DNA of 64,000 bases from Lingula anatina (Eukaryota; Brachiopoda; Lingulata; Lingulida; Lingulidae): assembly GCF_001039355.2 (NCBI RefSeq), contig NW_019773703.1, positions 413,555-477,554 on the forward strand, given 5' to 3'. Below the pieces are notes generated by a model. The model worked only from the letters and a program-made list of their open reading frames with translations, made no database searches and had not been told where the DNA came from. Positions 24,687 through 40,500 of this stretch are shown one piece after another. The position numbers were made by a program, and so were the translations under genes. Numbering within the stretch: position 1 is the stretch's first letter; each line of letters begins with the position of its first letter.

Positions 24687-25589
24687 TGGAACTGTTTTTG
24701 TTCACTAACAGTCACTTAAAGTCATTCTTCTAGGAATGCACTGTGCAACTGGTCTTGCACAAAACAATTATTTCTTGTAGGAGCTTCTAAATTTGAATTA
24801 ATGCTTATGAACAAAGTACAAATAATATGCAGATAAATGTAAGCAAAGTGCACAAACTGATGTCTGGACAAAATATTATATTGAGAATAAGATCTTTAAC
24901 CTTCCAATCTCCCATAATTCTGTAAAATCTATTGTAAGTATTTCTAAATTTACAATGCTTTAACATTAATTTCCTACGTAGCCCTTAATCCTGAGAAAAA
25001 AGGATAACATTTTATCCAAAGATTGACTTGAAGATCCAAACTTCCTCAGGGACTTCTTTAAAATGATGCTCCTATTTGCTCATTTACGCAATAAAACAAA
25101 TGACTTAATAACATAAATAATTATTTTCACACATCAGTAGTGTTTGAGCTGTGTAAATAAGGCATGGATTGTAAGAAAGAAGTGAGAAGAAAAAAGTGGG
25201 TGACCTTCAACCAGAGGTCTGGAGGTTGTTCAGATTTCAGATTACCAATTACAATAAAAAAAAATATCACACACATAAAGCATTAGGCAGCAGTGTCAGG
25301 AAGGCACTTGAATGAGAAAACCAATTTCAGGGGCATACACTACAACAGACTGGGCTGAACTCCACATGAGGTACTCTTAACTGACCCACATCCACCATGT
25401 AATGTAGCCTAAACTGGAACAACCTTGTAAATAAAACTTCACTGTACATAATATCATTATTTCTGTTCACACAGCTGCCATGTGGGCTGCAGTGTGGGCT
25501 AAGTGCTGTATTGCCAGGCAAGTTTTAATGGAATGGGGCTGAACACTTCCTTGAGCAGTACTGTGCTTGGCAATGGTGCTGTGGACTTC

Positions 25590-28500
25590 CTAGAATGTCT
25601 GCTCATCATCACAATCTGCAGTCCAATGGCCAAACACTGAAATCCAAGAATTAAGGATATATGTGCCTGTACATCTTAATCCTTTGGTATCTTGTCTAAA
25701 ATTATTTACTTCAACAAATATCATAGACAAGAGCTTATAACCAACACAAGAATTGCAATGCAGCTGAACTTACAGATTTACTTTAAAAATTTCTTTTGAT
25801 GTCTTGGACTTAACCTCTACCATTCTTTTCATTAATGAAACAAATTAAATATTACTTTTTAATGTCACAAAAAAAAATATAAACTTAAAAAACTCTATAA
25901 CCTACATTTAAGCCCAAAGAATGCTGCTCACCTTCACATATATCACAGTAGGGCCTGTTCTCGTCCCTGGAGCCATGGTAGTGTGTGGCTGGCGGACTGT
26001 CCGACATGGCTTGCTGGGGGCAGTCGTCCGTGTCATGGAGGTCAAACACATCACAGATATCACAGAACATTCTGGGAGCAGCCACACGGGGCGGGGTGCT
26101 GGAATGACGGGACAAGATGACGTGAGAACAACATACCTGATGAGCAGTGAAATGCCAGCTATCTATTAGAATAGGCTTAGAGTAACAAATACTTTGTCAG
26201 TACCCTAGATGCCAGTCCCCATAAAAGAAATTGATGATGATGAGAGTAAAAAATTTGGAACTTGAGCAAACTGAAAACTCATGAGACATCAAATTTTTAC
26301 AAGAAGACAATAAATTTTTTCAGGAGGAATGTGTCTAGGCAAGCAGATGAGCTAAAACAATTCACAATTTAGTCTAAAGATTTAAACCACTTAATATATT
26401 TCCAAACTAAATCATGACAGCAGTTTCATCTTTATTTGCCTACCAAGTAAATGCCCCTTGCTTTATTTTTTGTTAAAAACTTACTGTGAATCTCCAGATG
26501 TATCTAGAGTTCCATTCATGAAATCCCCTTTCTCCATGGCTTCGAGTCTCAGCTTCATCTCTTCATTCTTCCTCTGCATGTCCACAATGACAGAGTTGAG
26601 GAAGTCTATCTGACCAGCAGCTGCCACATTTTCTTCCTTTAACTTGATCATTGCAGCATCCCCTAGAATATATGAAGCCAACATTTACACAAAAATAAAT
26701 CTTAAAATCTTAAGTACTGACAACAAAAGAGGTACAAGTTCACTTCATCATCATCTCAATTCATCACAGAGTCACATCTTAAATGACCTTGGCATTGTGA
26801 CCTACCAGAGTCATTGACATTGATGGCATTGTTCTTCATCTCGTCCAGCTCTCTCTGCAGTGACTTCACCTTGTTCTCCAGCCTGGTCTTGTCATGTTCC
26901 AGGTTCTCCATAGAACTCTTGTAGCTGCCCAGCAGTGTGGTCTCCCCTTGCAAACTCACAATCTGAAACACAGAGGTGATAACCAAACCAGTTTAATCTG
27001 CATGTCTTTTTTACCCATCATGGGATCTATGAGGATAGCATGCAACTTAACATCATTTCCAAACCAATTAAATACATATATGTATAAAATGCAATTTATA
27101 ATTTCAAAGATAAATCCTCCCAGAATGTTTTTGGTTAATAGACAAATGTACTCTATGTTCATTTCACTGTAGTATCTAACTACTTATAGTTCCAAGGATT
27201 AAATATCATTATGATACAAGATGGGTATTCTAACCAAGGATGTGTACAACCACACTGGAGGGAAAGTGTGAGTCTTACCTCTCCTTTTTGGCGCTCTACC
27301 TCCTTCTCTTTCTGTTGCAGCAGTAGCTTAGTAGTTTCTAGAGATTTCTGTAGAGCAGATCTCTCCACATCATAGTCATCTGTCTGCTTCCTGGCACTGA
27401 AACATCATAAAAAATTATTATAACATGACTTGATAAAAATCATCACCATATTAAAACAATCTCAGTAAAAGAAAGATAAGCAAACAAGGATCAGACCTTA
27501 CATTTCAAAAGTTTTCACTCTATTCATTTTTTAAACTGACAATATCCAAACTTACTCTTGCAAAACTATACAAATCGTATAGTATCAAATAAAGCTCTAA
27601 ATGCACCAAATAGATTATATTTCCTCTCTCAATCACTTTCAGTGAGAACTCAGCATCACATAAATACATTCAAATGTTACAAAACCCTATAAAAACCACA
27701 CATGCTGGTATAATGCCAAGTGACTGGCTAGTATTACCCCTCTCCAAGCCAAATATCATATGACTATACATCAAAAGCAAAAAGAAAAGACAACAATAAA
27801 ATCATTCTGGTTATGCAAAATGCAAATAAACAACAATTCTTGTCAAAATTACCAACACGTTGTATATGGAACATAACATTAAATAATTAAAAATTCAACA
27901 TTCCACTGAGGTAGGTTTGATTTCATATGATGTTCTCACATACTGTAACATTTTAAACTACTATTCAATTGCCTTCATTATCACAATATTACTAGAGAAC
28001 TGTATAGTGGGTCTGTCCCTCAGGCTAGCCTTGAAAGACCACTTCACAAAGTCTCATGATGATATATTCATATAGTGCTAAAAATTAATGATCATACACA
28101 GATCCCTATGTTCATAACCTAAATTTTCTTCATGAGTAAATTAATAACAAAATAAGTTTAACAAAATAAATGAAAGAAAAATGTAAAGGGAGAAATGTTA
28201 AAACAAACAAAAAATATTTCATTTTTGATGCTAAGTCATACCATCTTTCGTGACAAATGTACATTAAATAGATGGATGTGCACAGAAACAGATGAGCTGT
28301 GCAGGACTTACAACATCAAAAAGCACTCTAACTACTTGAAAATTTGCAAAACGGACACAACAGAAAACCACTGAAAAGCTTGCCATGATGGATATCATAA
28401 ATATACCATGGACTAGTTTAGCAACTAACTGTATGTACATACCCCTTAGCAAAATATGAGCAGCAGCACAGTTGCTGCATTTTTATTTTGTTAAAGGTTA

Positions 28501-31500
28501 AGCATACATAAAATGTTTAGGTTATATCTGTATGAAGATATATAGCCCACACTATATATGTTATTCTTACCAAATATAAAAGGTTAAGTGAGCCATTTCA
28601 TAAGTTCCGAAAAAGATAAAATTTGTAAGTTATTATACATAATGTAGAGAGAATGAAAAAATGCCACTTTCTACTCTGCTTAATCACAAATTCATTCAAT
28701 GAAAGATGTATAAAACTGTTCAAAATATGCTGAAAAATGTTATATTTTGCATCTCCAATTCAATTTGAACAATTTAAAGATATTCAAATTCAGCACAAGT
28801 TCAGCAAATAATGCTCCAATGTGGCTGTCAAAATAGTAATGGAGAACAAGAAGCACACCTGTAGCTTATAATAAATACTACATACCTGTCTTTAACATTC
28901 TCCAGCTCACTTAGTAGACTCTTATGTTCCATTTCCAGCTGTAAATAAAGAGTAAAAGTATTGGTACTTTTATTTCAAATATATTCCACTTTTGTTAAAG
29001 AATGCAAAAAAAAAAAGTTTTTTTACACAGCAGAACATGCCAATCATGTAAACAAAACTGCGAAACTTACTTCTTCTTTTTCCTTTTGCACTGCCTTGAG
29101 TGTCTCCACCTCTTGTTTCAAGGCATTTCTCTCATGTTCTGTAGAATTTAATTGCTTCTGGTAGTCCTCAATGTTTTGTTTTAGACCAGCACTGGAACAG
29201 AATGATAACAGGCCTAATTTAAGGCATTTTATCAATGCTAATACATAGCTTAAGTCCAAACTTGCATAATAACTTTTCAATTTTAATTTGTACTTCTTCC
29301 ATTCTTTTTTCTTTTCCTTTATTATCTTTTTTTTTTTTTTTTTTTTTGGGGGGGGGGGGGGCTTAGGGGGCAATAAAAAAGTTGTTTGAAGGCTGAAGTG
29401 TCCAAGCAAACCCCTTGAAATGTTTTCTGTACTCACAGCTGTTTATGAAGCTCTTCCATGTTCTCAATATCTTTTCTAGATTCCTGCTGGCTCTTTTCTA
29501 ACTGTGACTTTTGATTAGACCATTCAGTTCGAAGCTTCTCAACCTAAAATAATAAATGATAAATAAATAATACAGTTGCATAAGTACTGTTTTCCTCCCA
29601 ATACTATAACTTTTTGGCACAGGGCGTGACCACCAAATTTTAACCTAATAGTATGTTAGATAATTAATAAACTGACAAAGACTAGGCATTACAGATTGTT
29701 TCCAGAGAGAAAATCACATAATCTATTCTACACTGTCTTAAAATATCCTATATAAATTAAAATATTTAAATATCCTATAAAAGATATTGACAGACAAAAT
29801 ATATCTACAGCATATGTCCTCATCTAAACAATGAAAAATTAAATTAATAGAAAAAAGCAGAAAAATAATTTTTCCTACAAGATATTGAATATGTTACGTT
29901 AAACTAGCAATAAAAATCGCAAAAATGACAAGCATATTTGAAAGGTGATAGTATTGAATGTACAACAGTAAGTAGCATGTAAATGTACTACTTGGTGGGG
30001 GGGGGGACAATAAAACTGGATGTCTTAAAAACAAGGTAGAAAAAGTGAATAAAAAATCTAATACTGTGGATTTTTTTACGAAGCAAAGGTGCAACTCAAA
30101 GTATATTGAAACACAAAGATAACATCTCAAAATTCATTTTTCAACTTCCTAGCAGTTTGTAAACCAACTAACATCAAGTTGTACAACAACAATAACAACA
30201 ACAACCAAAATACGTCTCTGGCTGACATTGTAAAAATTGGATCAAAATACATCCAAAGCTTTAACATTCATATGAAAGCAATAAAGTCATGCTGCCAGTC
30301 TCTGGGCATACATCCAATACTTTAGCATGGCAATAAACGAATGACTAAGGCTGGTTTCAGAAATACAAGTACATACCGTGGACACCATATTTGGAACCTT
30401 ACATGTGAAAGTAAATGTTCTTTGAGATATTCCATTGCCCAGTGGTTAAGAATATCAGTAAAGATGACAACAAAGAACACCGAATGGGTTTTATCTTTAT
30501 TGCTCAAATATCAAACATTGCAGAACAACCACTTTTTGTACATCCTTATTTGCAGTGTGAGATACAGCTGAATTGGAAAGTTTGAAACACTCAATGCAAT
30601 AACATTATCAGTGCAACATTATCCACACCTGAAATTGATCTTGACCACACAAAACACTGACCACAAAGAATACTGACCTCTTTCACAATGTCCTGCAGCT
30701 TTTGGTTCTTCTCTTTCAAAGCTTTCTCCATGTCTGTTTTCTCCTTGAGCACCTGTTCCCACTCTGTGGCCAACTTCTCTTTCACAGCCAACACTTCTTC
30801 CTTGATCTTTAATGCCTACATGTGAAATAAAAACCATACAGACATGGTATTTTCCATTCTTATGAATTGCTCTCATCTCTAATTGCTTCCAAATGTTAAT
30901 ACCTTAATTTCAAATTAAACGACCAATGTTCATTTTTGCTAGGAAAATGAAAATCCCTTCATTTTCTTGTTATTTTCACAATTCCTTCCTTCCTTATTTC
31001 AATCTTTATTTCTTTACCTCATTCTTTTCTCTGATAGCTGCATCTCTCTCCTTGACAAGCTGCTGTACTTGCTGGTCCATGGAACCTCTTTCTGACTTAA
31101 TTTTCTGTTTCTCTGCAAGCAATTGTTCTTTTTCTGTAACGGCATCCTCTTTCTCCTTGAGAATACTGCTCTTTTCTTCCTCTGTTCTTTTCAACTGCTT
31201 CTCTAGTTTCTCTTTTTCAAACTAAAATAACAAATATTATAATTCAAGGTGATAAAACTGCATTAGGAAGTATATACATTTTGACCAAAATTATTAAACT
31301 TTCATGGCAATGACTGGTCTTTAGAAACATCTACAAACAAAGAGAAAGAAACACTAATAATATTTTTAATCCAATGCCACTCTGTCAGCTTGCCTGTACT
31401 TGGACTATTTGATGTAACAAACGATCTCCAACAGAATTTTTTCTAAGAGAAAAGGAATTCTGTTTTTCAAATCAAACAATATTTTACGGGAACTTCATAA

Positions 31501-34500
31501 TGCCTTCCTACCACGAGGTTCTCTTTCTCCTTGTTCAGTTCTTGCAGTTGTTTCTTGCTGTCCTCTCCACTCTGGTTCAGTTGTGATACCTGCTCCTCCT
31601 TGGCTGACAACTGGCTCTTCAGTTCACTGACTTCACTCTCCTTCCTCTGCACCAGCTCCTGCTTGTCCTTCTCGTAAGTCTCTGTCATTTTGGTCATTTT
31701 GTTGTTGGACTTGTTTAGTTCCTCTTGCTACAATGCAAATAATGGTAAGTTGTTTCAGCTGTCTTTTCCAACTTAAAGATATGACTTATTCTTCGGATAT
31801 AATTTAAGACACAGCCTAATCCGAAATTGGTATCATTTAAAAGATTACTCCAATAGACAATTCCTTATATTTCAGTTGTATGAAAACATTGTCATGAAAG
31901 GTGAACACACTTTATCTTTTCATAAAAGAATAAGGCCAAAATCCCTTTAAAAATGCAGGGAGATCCATATGAACTGAATTGTAATTGCTTCTTTCTTTCC
32001 AAAATAACTTTTTCTCTTACGTATATACCCACAAACACACAAAACAATAAAAACATCACAGAGGTAATAGCAACTAGTTTTCAGTGATAACACAGGTGCC
32101 CCCTCACCATCTCATCCAGTCTCTCCTGGAAAGAGTTAATGTCCTGCTGGTGCTTGGACAGGAGCACCTCTGTCTCCGCCTCACTCTGCTCCTTGCCCTG
32201 TCGAAGGAGGTCTTCGAGTTTTCCAACTTTTTGTGTAGAGCTGGACAAGCTTGCTTGGAGCTCTTCCAGCTTTCTGTTGATTGCAAAATTGAGTTTAGAA
32301 GAAATGTTAATCGGTTGTTTTAGTATACAAAATATAGCATATCACACAATTTCATCAGATAATCGGATGTGATGTTTTCAAATGTTTGTTTCCACTTTTT
32401 CTCTCTATAAAAAGTGTAATCACTTAGGCATCTAAATAAATTTTTGAGCACCAAAAACATCACTATAATAGTATTTCAATGGCTTGTTTTAAAATGGCAA
32501 ACCATTAACATTTTTGGAACAGCATTATGAACACTTAATGTTAAAAGCTAACATACTCTGCATCTTGTGTATTCAAAACAACATAACTGGCAACTAAAGA
32601 CAAAATGGTTTTCAAAACTATGGTTACAGGTTGTATTTGCAAGCCCCAAAGACAAGCTTTAAAGCTTATATCATCAAAATATCTTAGTAGTTATAATTTA
32701 ATTAATGCACTTACTAACATATGACACATATAAGCTTATATCATTATAGGCTATATATCATATTAGAGCAAATTCATTTTCACATTTGATAAATAATATC
32801 ACTGTGGGAGTAATGTCAAAATAACTGAAGAAGCACAACAAATCATAAACTTAAACACTTTTTTAAATCACACACACACACACATGAAAAATAAGACTAC
32901 AAACCAAAAGCGCAGATGACAAGACTGACCTATCTTTCTCGCGCAGCTGTTCATTCATCATGGAGAGCTGCTCAGAGCTGTCTCCTGAATGCTTCATCAG
33001 CTCTGCTATCTGATGCTCCTTTAAGAAAACAACAACATAAAAAGATTTGGGGGTAAGTTAAGACCACAGCCATCTTTCATGTTGATCAGAAGACATAGTT
33101 GACCCCCCCTCCCTGAACTTCTATTCTTCCTTTCTTTCCATGTTAATAATGTTAATGGGCATCTTCAAGTGGATGCATTTACTTTACCAATGGAGAAGGT
33201 AACAGAAAATATATTTCTACAGCATTTTGGGATAACCAAAAGAAACAAATTTGACTTGGAAAATATTGGAAAGATGGCTGTGTAAATGGACTATAAAATT
33301 GAGTGCAATACAAGCAGTACTAAAGCATACAACATACATATATTAGCATGACAGTAGTTGACAGATATGGGTGTGGCACTCATATAGTGTTTTCAGGGTG
33401 TAGTGCTGGCCATGCCACTGCGAATGCATGAAGCTGTATCTTAAAAACCTTACATTTCTTTCTGTATTTAAACTATAATACAGACAGTAAGTCGGTGTTC
33501 ATGGGCAAATATCTGTTTCTACACAAATGATTAAAATGTATGTAATTATCAAACTATTGAATTTAAATTGAGACTGACACCTAGAAAACTATAACTTATA
33601 TTGCTAGTATCACACAGCTTTGCCATACAATACATTTTACTACATTAGAGCTGACAGGCAAATTTAGTTTACTGCACATACAAGGCTACTGCAAGCAACA
33701 AACACTTTTTACTGTGAACATTAGAATTTACATCAGTGAAAATAATATACATCAAAAAAATATATACCGGAGAAAGATTTGAATAAATGCAATTCATATA
33801 GACAGTGAACATTTTCTTTACCAGCTTATTTTTATCTTCTGTGAGATGTTCTCCCTTCTCATCACTGGCCTTAAGCTGTCTCTGGAGATCTAAGAAGATG
33901 AAATTTCAATAATTAGACATTTTCACAAATATACAAAACCCATAAATACAAAAATTTCCCTTTGCCTATAATACCCAGAATCTTTGTCAGAGTTAAGCTT
34001 AAAATAAATAGGAGTTTTCTGCCCAATTCATAAAAGAAAAAGGCAGTTTTCTGATCATTAGCAAACCTTCATAGTCTTCATTTCAGTTAAGAATAAAATT
34101 ATTCCGTGTTTTCTACCCTGTTCTTGTACAAAAAACTGGAGTTTTGTCTTGCCTGATATCTGTGTCTTGAGGTCCTGTAGTTCTGCACCAAGTGTGGAGG
34201 AGGCCGTGTCACTGCTGGCCAGTTTCTGCATAAGTTCTACAGAATATAAAAAACAAACATTTACCACTATGTGTTAGAACCATCTCACCATACCCAGGCA
34301 AACAGAACACAATGCTCCAAGCTACAGCTCATGGAATCAATACTGAGACAGTTTGTAAAGAATAACCAAAAATCCATAAAAAGACCAAAGGGGTAAGAAT
34401 CTCTTTGATTTAGAAGATGCTTTCATAGCAACTACTTTAAATGCAATATCATCACTTCTGCTTACCAAGAATAGTTACTTAAGGATTATACAAAAAAAAC

Positions 34501-37500
34501 CTGACTATTCCAGGGAGATTTACACACCAAAGTGAAAAGTTATTGTTAACCACCGAGCACTACAGGAGTGAGATTCTGAATTTACAAATTCTTAACATTG
34601 TTCAGGCTAGATCCTCCATTTCTTATTTAGGCTGACTGAATTGTTAAGTTTATATTTCCAGTGTACTCGGGAGCTTAGAGCCAGCCAAAAGAGGTGGTCG
34701 GTGCGACCCAAGGCAGCACACAACAGGTCAGTGTTGTGAAATGCGACTCCAGGCACTCAATGTTGGATTAAACAGGGTCATAACAAAATCTTAACTTCCT
34801 TCTGTCTAATTCAACATAAAAATATTTCTGACTCTGAACAGTATTTTTGGCAGTTTTTTTGCCATTACTTTTTGACAGATGATGGGCAGATAATTGTAAT
34901 TGGTCTACTTTGATGACCAGAGCAAACAACAGCAGCTCTAAATATTTGTTAATGAGGTTCATGTGCCTATGTGTTTTTCAACTTGTATTTAGTGCACATA
35001 CTCATTTTTTTCACTTTCCTACTCCACTTCATTCATTTTTTACTTTTTTTTCTTTTTTTTTTAACAGAGTCTGACTAAACAAATTGCTTTTTGTATACCA
35101 AACATAAAATGAACACAAATGGAAAGTAAACCAGTATACCACTGACTGGCCAGAAAATAACATCACATGCCAAAAAAAGACTTACCATCTATTGTTTCTT
35201 GTTGTTTTTGTCTCTTGCTTTGACCAGAAGTCAGCTTCTCTTCCTAGAATAAAAATACAGCACAAATATTGACCCTTTCCATAAATAAATATTAAATATC
35301 TACAACTTCTAAGAAATTCTGGTAATTCTTTTAAAGACTGCAAAACAGTTAGCTTATGTACGTAAGTAATGTGCATGACTGGCTGTTCTTAATGTTATTC
35401 ACAACATGCTTGCTTTGAGGACAATTTAACGCTAGATGTCAAAGAACTTTCTTGTCAGCCATGGGTGCATCACACTTGTTACTTTATCTCAATATTTACA
35501 TATGGCAGAAAATGTATGAATATGTCAAACCAACTCTTAACTTGATCAATCAATAGACCAAGGTCCTTGAACCTTTGAAATATGATAATAATTACAATAA
35601 TAATAAGAATTATTATAATAATTATATTTACCAAAAGTTTAAAATCAAATATACTTTATATTCAGCTCTAAAGCTATCGAGGTGACATGAAAACACCATG
35701 TCACTGCTGTAGGGTAAAGTGTGACACTAGATTTTTTATCCTTTAAAATCTTTGCTGTATTTCCATCATCTGCGGGTAATTGAACTGCATATATAATATG
35801 CAACCAAAGGAAAAACTGTATACTGAAGTACTTAATGTCTTCTTTAATTTGCATTTACTGTTATTCTGACCCTTAATGTGTGTCTGAGATATTAACTAAA
35901 AAGCTTAGTATAAAGCAATCACCAACATCTTAAATATAATAATAATATTTATTTTAAGTCTAAAATCCAGCTATGTTCAATAGACTTACAATTTGCATGT
36001 AAAATATAAGTAAAAAATCATTAACAAAAATTGATTTAAATTATGTATAATTAAAAGTCTGTTAATCCATCAAGTCCATTTAAATGTAATTAAACAATCC
36101 TAGAGTCATAAAATTTCAGTTATAATTTTTTTCAAAAGATATGTCTTTAATTCCTTTTTTAGAAGTTTCCAAAGAAGCTATACTGCATAGTTAAGTTGAA
36201 ATTCATTTGACGCTGCAACTTGAAAAGAATTATCCCCATATGAGATAAGTCCATCTTTTCAGGGTGTCAAAAGCACAAGGTCAGAGGAGCATTATTGGCA
36301 GGGAGGGGCAGGGATCACATAAAGCAAGAAGAAATCCCACAAATACATTATAAAGCAGCATGGACATCAGCTTTAAGTATAAAGAGAATTCAAGCTCTAA
36401 TGGGTAGCCAATTAAGTTGTTTGAGGAACAATAGCCATGATGTGACTGTCACAAGGTGTGTGGGTAAATAAACGAGCAGAGATATTTTGAATGCACTGTG
36501 GACATTTGACTTTCTCTAGCAGTCAGAAACGGATTGTAGTTGGAGGTGTGACAAGGGCATTTATGACAGAAGCAGTAGAGGAATCAACGAGATGATTTCT
36601 CAGTTATGCGATGCTTATGATGTGAAACAAGCATGATGTAGAAATGTGGGATATTTGTTTGGCCATAAACAGAGGTATCTACATACACCTCTGTATTTTT
36701 TGCATTAAAAGCAAAATTTTCACCAATCTTGATAACAACTATTTTGTCATGAGACTGTTTGATGATGAGTAGTTCCGTTTTACTGTCATTGATCATCAGT
36801 TTGTTCTTAACCATCCAGGCCCCAAGACCAGACATACTGCTTTTCATTTTTGTTTTGTAAAAATTTAGAGTTTTTTAAAAATATTACAGGGAGTATACAG
36901 CTGAGTATCATGATGCTGCAGAGTATCAAGAGCGTCTATATATTGAAATCAATTCCATGAAAGCAAGTGATTTCACCAAGAAGTAGCGTAGAAATACAAG
37001 ACTGGAGAGGACCCAGTACACTTCCTTGAGGAATACTGTGCACTAGTTCCAATAGACCAGACAAAATTCCTTCAACTGACACTTGTTGTGTCCTGCCATT
37101 CAGACAGTAGTGGAGATACTCAAGAGGTTTGTCTTTGATCCAGATGCTCTCCTCTAAGAAAGTGAGAAACAATTGATGGTTTACAATATTAAATGCTGCT
37201 GACAGGTCTAAAGGACTAGTAACAGGACTGAGTGTATTTCTAAACCCACAAGAAAAAAATCACCAGTAAAGGCATTTTCTTCCAATAAGATAATGCAAGA
37301 TAATGTATAAGATAAAAATGATACATACACACACAAACATTCTGCTATCTCTTTAGGATAAGCATAAGTGTCTCAATGCTCCAAACGATTCTGAACATAT
37401 TACAAATCTACCATGGTATTTCATTCCCAAAAGATTCACTTACCATTTCAGACATTCTGTTTTCCAACTGAGAATATTCTGAAATCTTTCTACTCAATTC

Positions 37501-40500
37501 TTCTTCAAGTTCTTTTATTTTGATATTCTTCTGTTGCAACTCCTCACTAAACTGACTAGCCTGGAGACAGAAAGTTAGGACATATTAAAAGAAAGACTAC
37601 AGCCAATTAGAATATGCTTTTGAAATAAATAGAATGAAAAAGATATATTAATTAATTAATGTAGCCAATCAAAGTGTAGCTTTAAAGTTTCAGGCAAGTA
37701 TCACTTCTCTCAACTTATTAAATGTGTGTAAATGACTTAACAACATACCTTGGCTCCAGATTCAGCATTAGACGTTTCATATTCCTGGATTTGTTTCTCT
37801 GCCTGACTTAGCTTGTGAGTCAATTCTTCTATTTGATCTAGATATTCCACAGAAGAATCTTCAGAAGCCTTGGATTTGGCTTTTTCAGTCTCAAATTCAG
37901 TCTGTAACCAAGATAAAAATTAGTTATTATTATTTTTTGATAACTAAACCTGAATGTCAATTCGGAAATCTTCAACATGCTATTTCTGATATCCTCAAAG
38001 GTACACATATACCTGCATCCACACAAACCATCCATTTTCTTTTAAAACCTTATTCTTGTACTTTTTCTTGGTTTAAGAAATCAACCTACCTTAACTGTCC
38101 TGAGTTCTTCTGCCAGTTTGTCTGCCCTGGCCCTCTCTTCTTCTATCCTCCTCTCAAGTTGTTGCTGCTTTGCCTCTTCCTCCTCAGTTTTATTCTGTAA
38201 CAAATGTGGATCTGTTGTAAAGCTTCGGGCACATAGAACAATTTATTACTTAGCATTCATCTCATGATTCGCATTCTTTTGTTCTCATCTTACGAATTTC
38301 ATAAAGTGTATTATATTATCTGCTCAATATTCACTTTTGCTTTTGATATAGTATAAAATTTCAGCTGCATTACTGTTTAGCCTAGAGAAACTGACGTCAT
38401 TACCTCCAAGTCATCCTTGATAATACTCTCTTCTTCAATAGCAAACTGCAAGTCTTCTACTTTTCTGAAAACAAAGAGTAAAAACTTATAACAACTGCCT
38501 CATTATTGCCTCCCTGCAAAGATTCATTTAGCTTATTCTCCTCCTTCAGCTAATTAGTTACAACAATGTCAAGGTAAACTGAGTAAGATCATTTCCTATA
38601 TAGTACATACTCCAATTACACTACTGGTTCTCCTCCAGCTCAGAAGAATGCCGAGGTAAAATATTAACTTCTTTCCTACACTGTAAATATAATCTAGACA
38701 TGCTGTGTGCATACCTATTCTCCTCCTCTAGCTGTGCCTTCAGCTCTCTGTTCTCCTTGCCCACCTCCTCCATCAGTGCCTTCATCTGCTTCATGTTCTC
38801 CTCGTTCTCCAGCACATACCTCTCGTGTTCAGCTTTCAGAGACGCCAACTGGGACTCGGCCTGGAGGAGGACAAAATGAAACGCATTACAACATTTTGAT
38901 CAATTACACAGGGACTGTATTATCTAAAGTAATTTTTCACAGGAAGGGCAAAATGGAACATTATGCAACACTTTTGATCCATTTTGATTGAAAATGAATA
39001 ACCTAAGGAAATTACCATTATACCAAATATTAATTATCCAATATTTATTATCCATACTTAATTTTTAGATATCATAAATTTTCATGTTTTTCTGAATCAT
39101 AAATAGTACAGTCAAATTTCTCAGAAATGTCCAAGCACACCCTACCTCATCCACCTGGGATGCTGCCCTGGCGACCTCCGACCTCTCCATGTCCCTCTCC
39201 TTCAGCAGCTGCTCTATATGCTCCTCCTTCTCCTTCAGCGCTTTCTGAAATATCAGCCTGGTCATTAGCAAGATTGGTCTATTAAACCTGGTCTAACTAT
39301 GATCTTAATCTCATCAAATGAACACTTGGTGGCCAACAAGCCTCATCCATTGGTGTGAAGGGAAGTAATTCATGGAGGTACATATCTTTCAGTATATTAT
39401 GCCTAAAGTGACATAACATGATATACAGACACTTCAATAAAAATGAAAATTGACATTGCTTTGATTTTATCTTTACCTGCAAGGCTTGTGTGGTGGCTGT
39501 AAGATTCAGGGTACTTGGTCTCTTTGTACTCTTCCCTGGAGTGGGCTGAAGTCAGGAGCAGAGTCAAATCATCAGAAAAAAAAAATTGTGTAAATAACAA
39601 ATAAATGCTGTCTAAAGACAGCACTGAGTCTGCCAGCAGGTGGGCGCCAGGGGAAAGCAGTCACAAAGACCTTCACAACTTGTACCATATTTGTTTGATG
39701 GATTTTCTAGGGCTTGAAAGTTTACAAAAAAGTACCCTTTGTTGAGAGAATTATTCTTAAAAATTTTTAAAGGTAAGAAAGTGGAAAATAGTTTTGTCTT
39801 TATAATTTTGTATATACGTAGATTGTCACAGTACTAATGCATGGAATGTGCACATCTTAGCACATTAACTGTAAAACAAAAATAAGCAATATTTTCAGAG
39901 ATGCTAACACTGATAACAGTGAATGTACTTCATCAAATAAATATGGTACATATACATATATACTCAAGCAGTTCTCCACTTTATTGTGCACTAAACACAA
40001 CCTGAAAGCAAATCTAGGAATTCTGAAATCTGAAGCTCACTTGCTGCTGCAAGAGTGTATCTATAATAGCAGTTGTCTATGAAAAAAGAAGAGTATAAAA
40101 TGGCGACATGCTTTCTACTATGTAACTATTATGTGACTGGTATTTCATTAGTTTACATTTGCTTACAGAAGGCCAAATATAAAAAAACTAGCTTTATGAC
40201 ATGATTTTTTTGGAAGTCAACAATAAAAAATTAAAGATATAAGAGAAAAGTGAAGACACATTGAAAGCATATAACTAATTATACATACATAACAGAACAA
40301 CATAAATTTCAAAATTTTACTGTACCAACCCCAAATTAATGCACAAAGTACAAAAAACACAAGATACATTGCAATGCACATGTAACAAATGAACATGAAA
40401 ACAAAATGTAACTAACATAACATGAATTACAAAGAGACATGCTAAACAAATATGCATTAAGGCAAAGGTATGTAGCAAACCATAGATTTAAGTAAAATAA

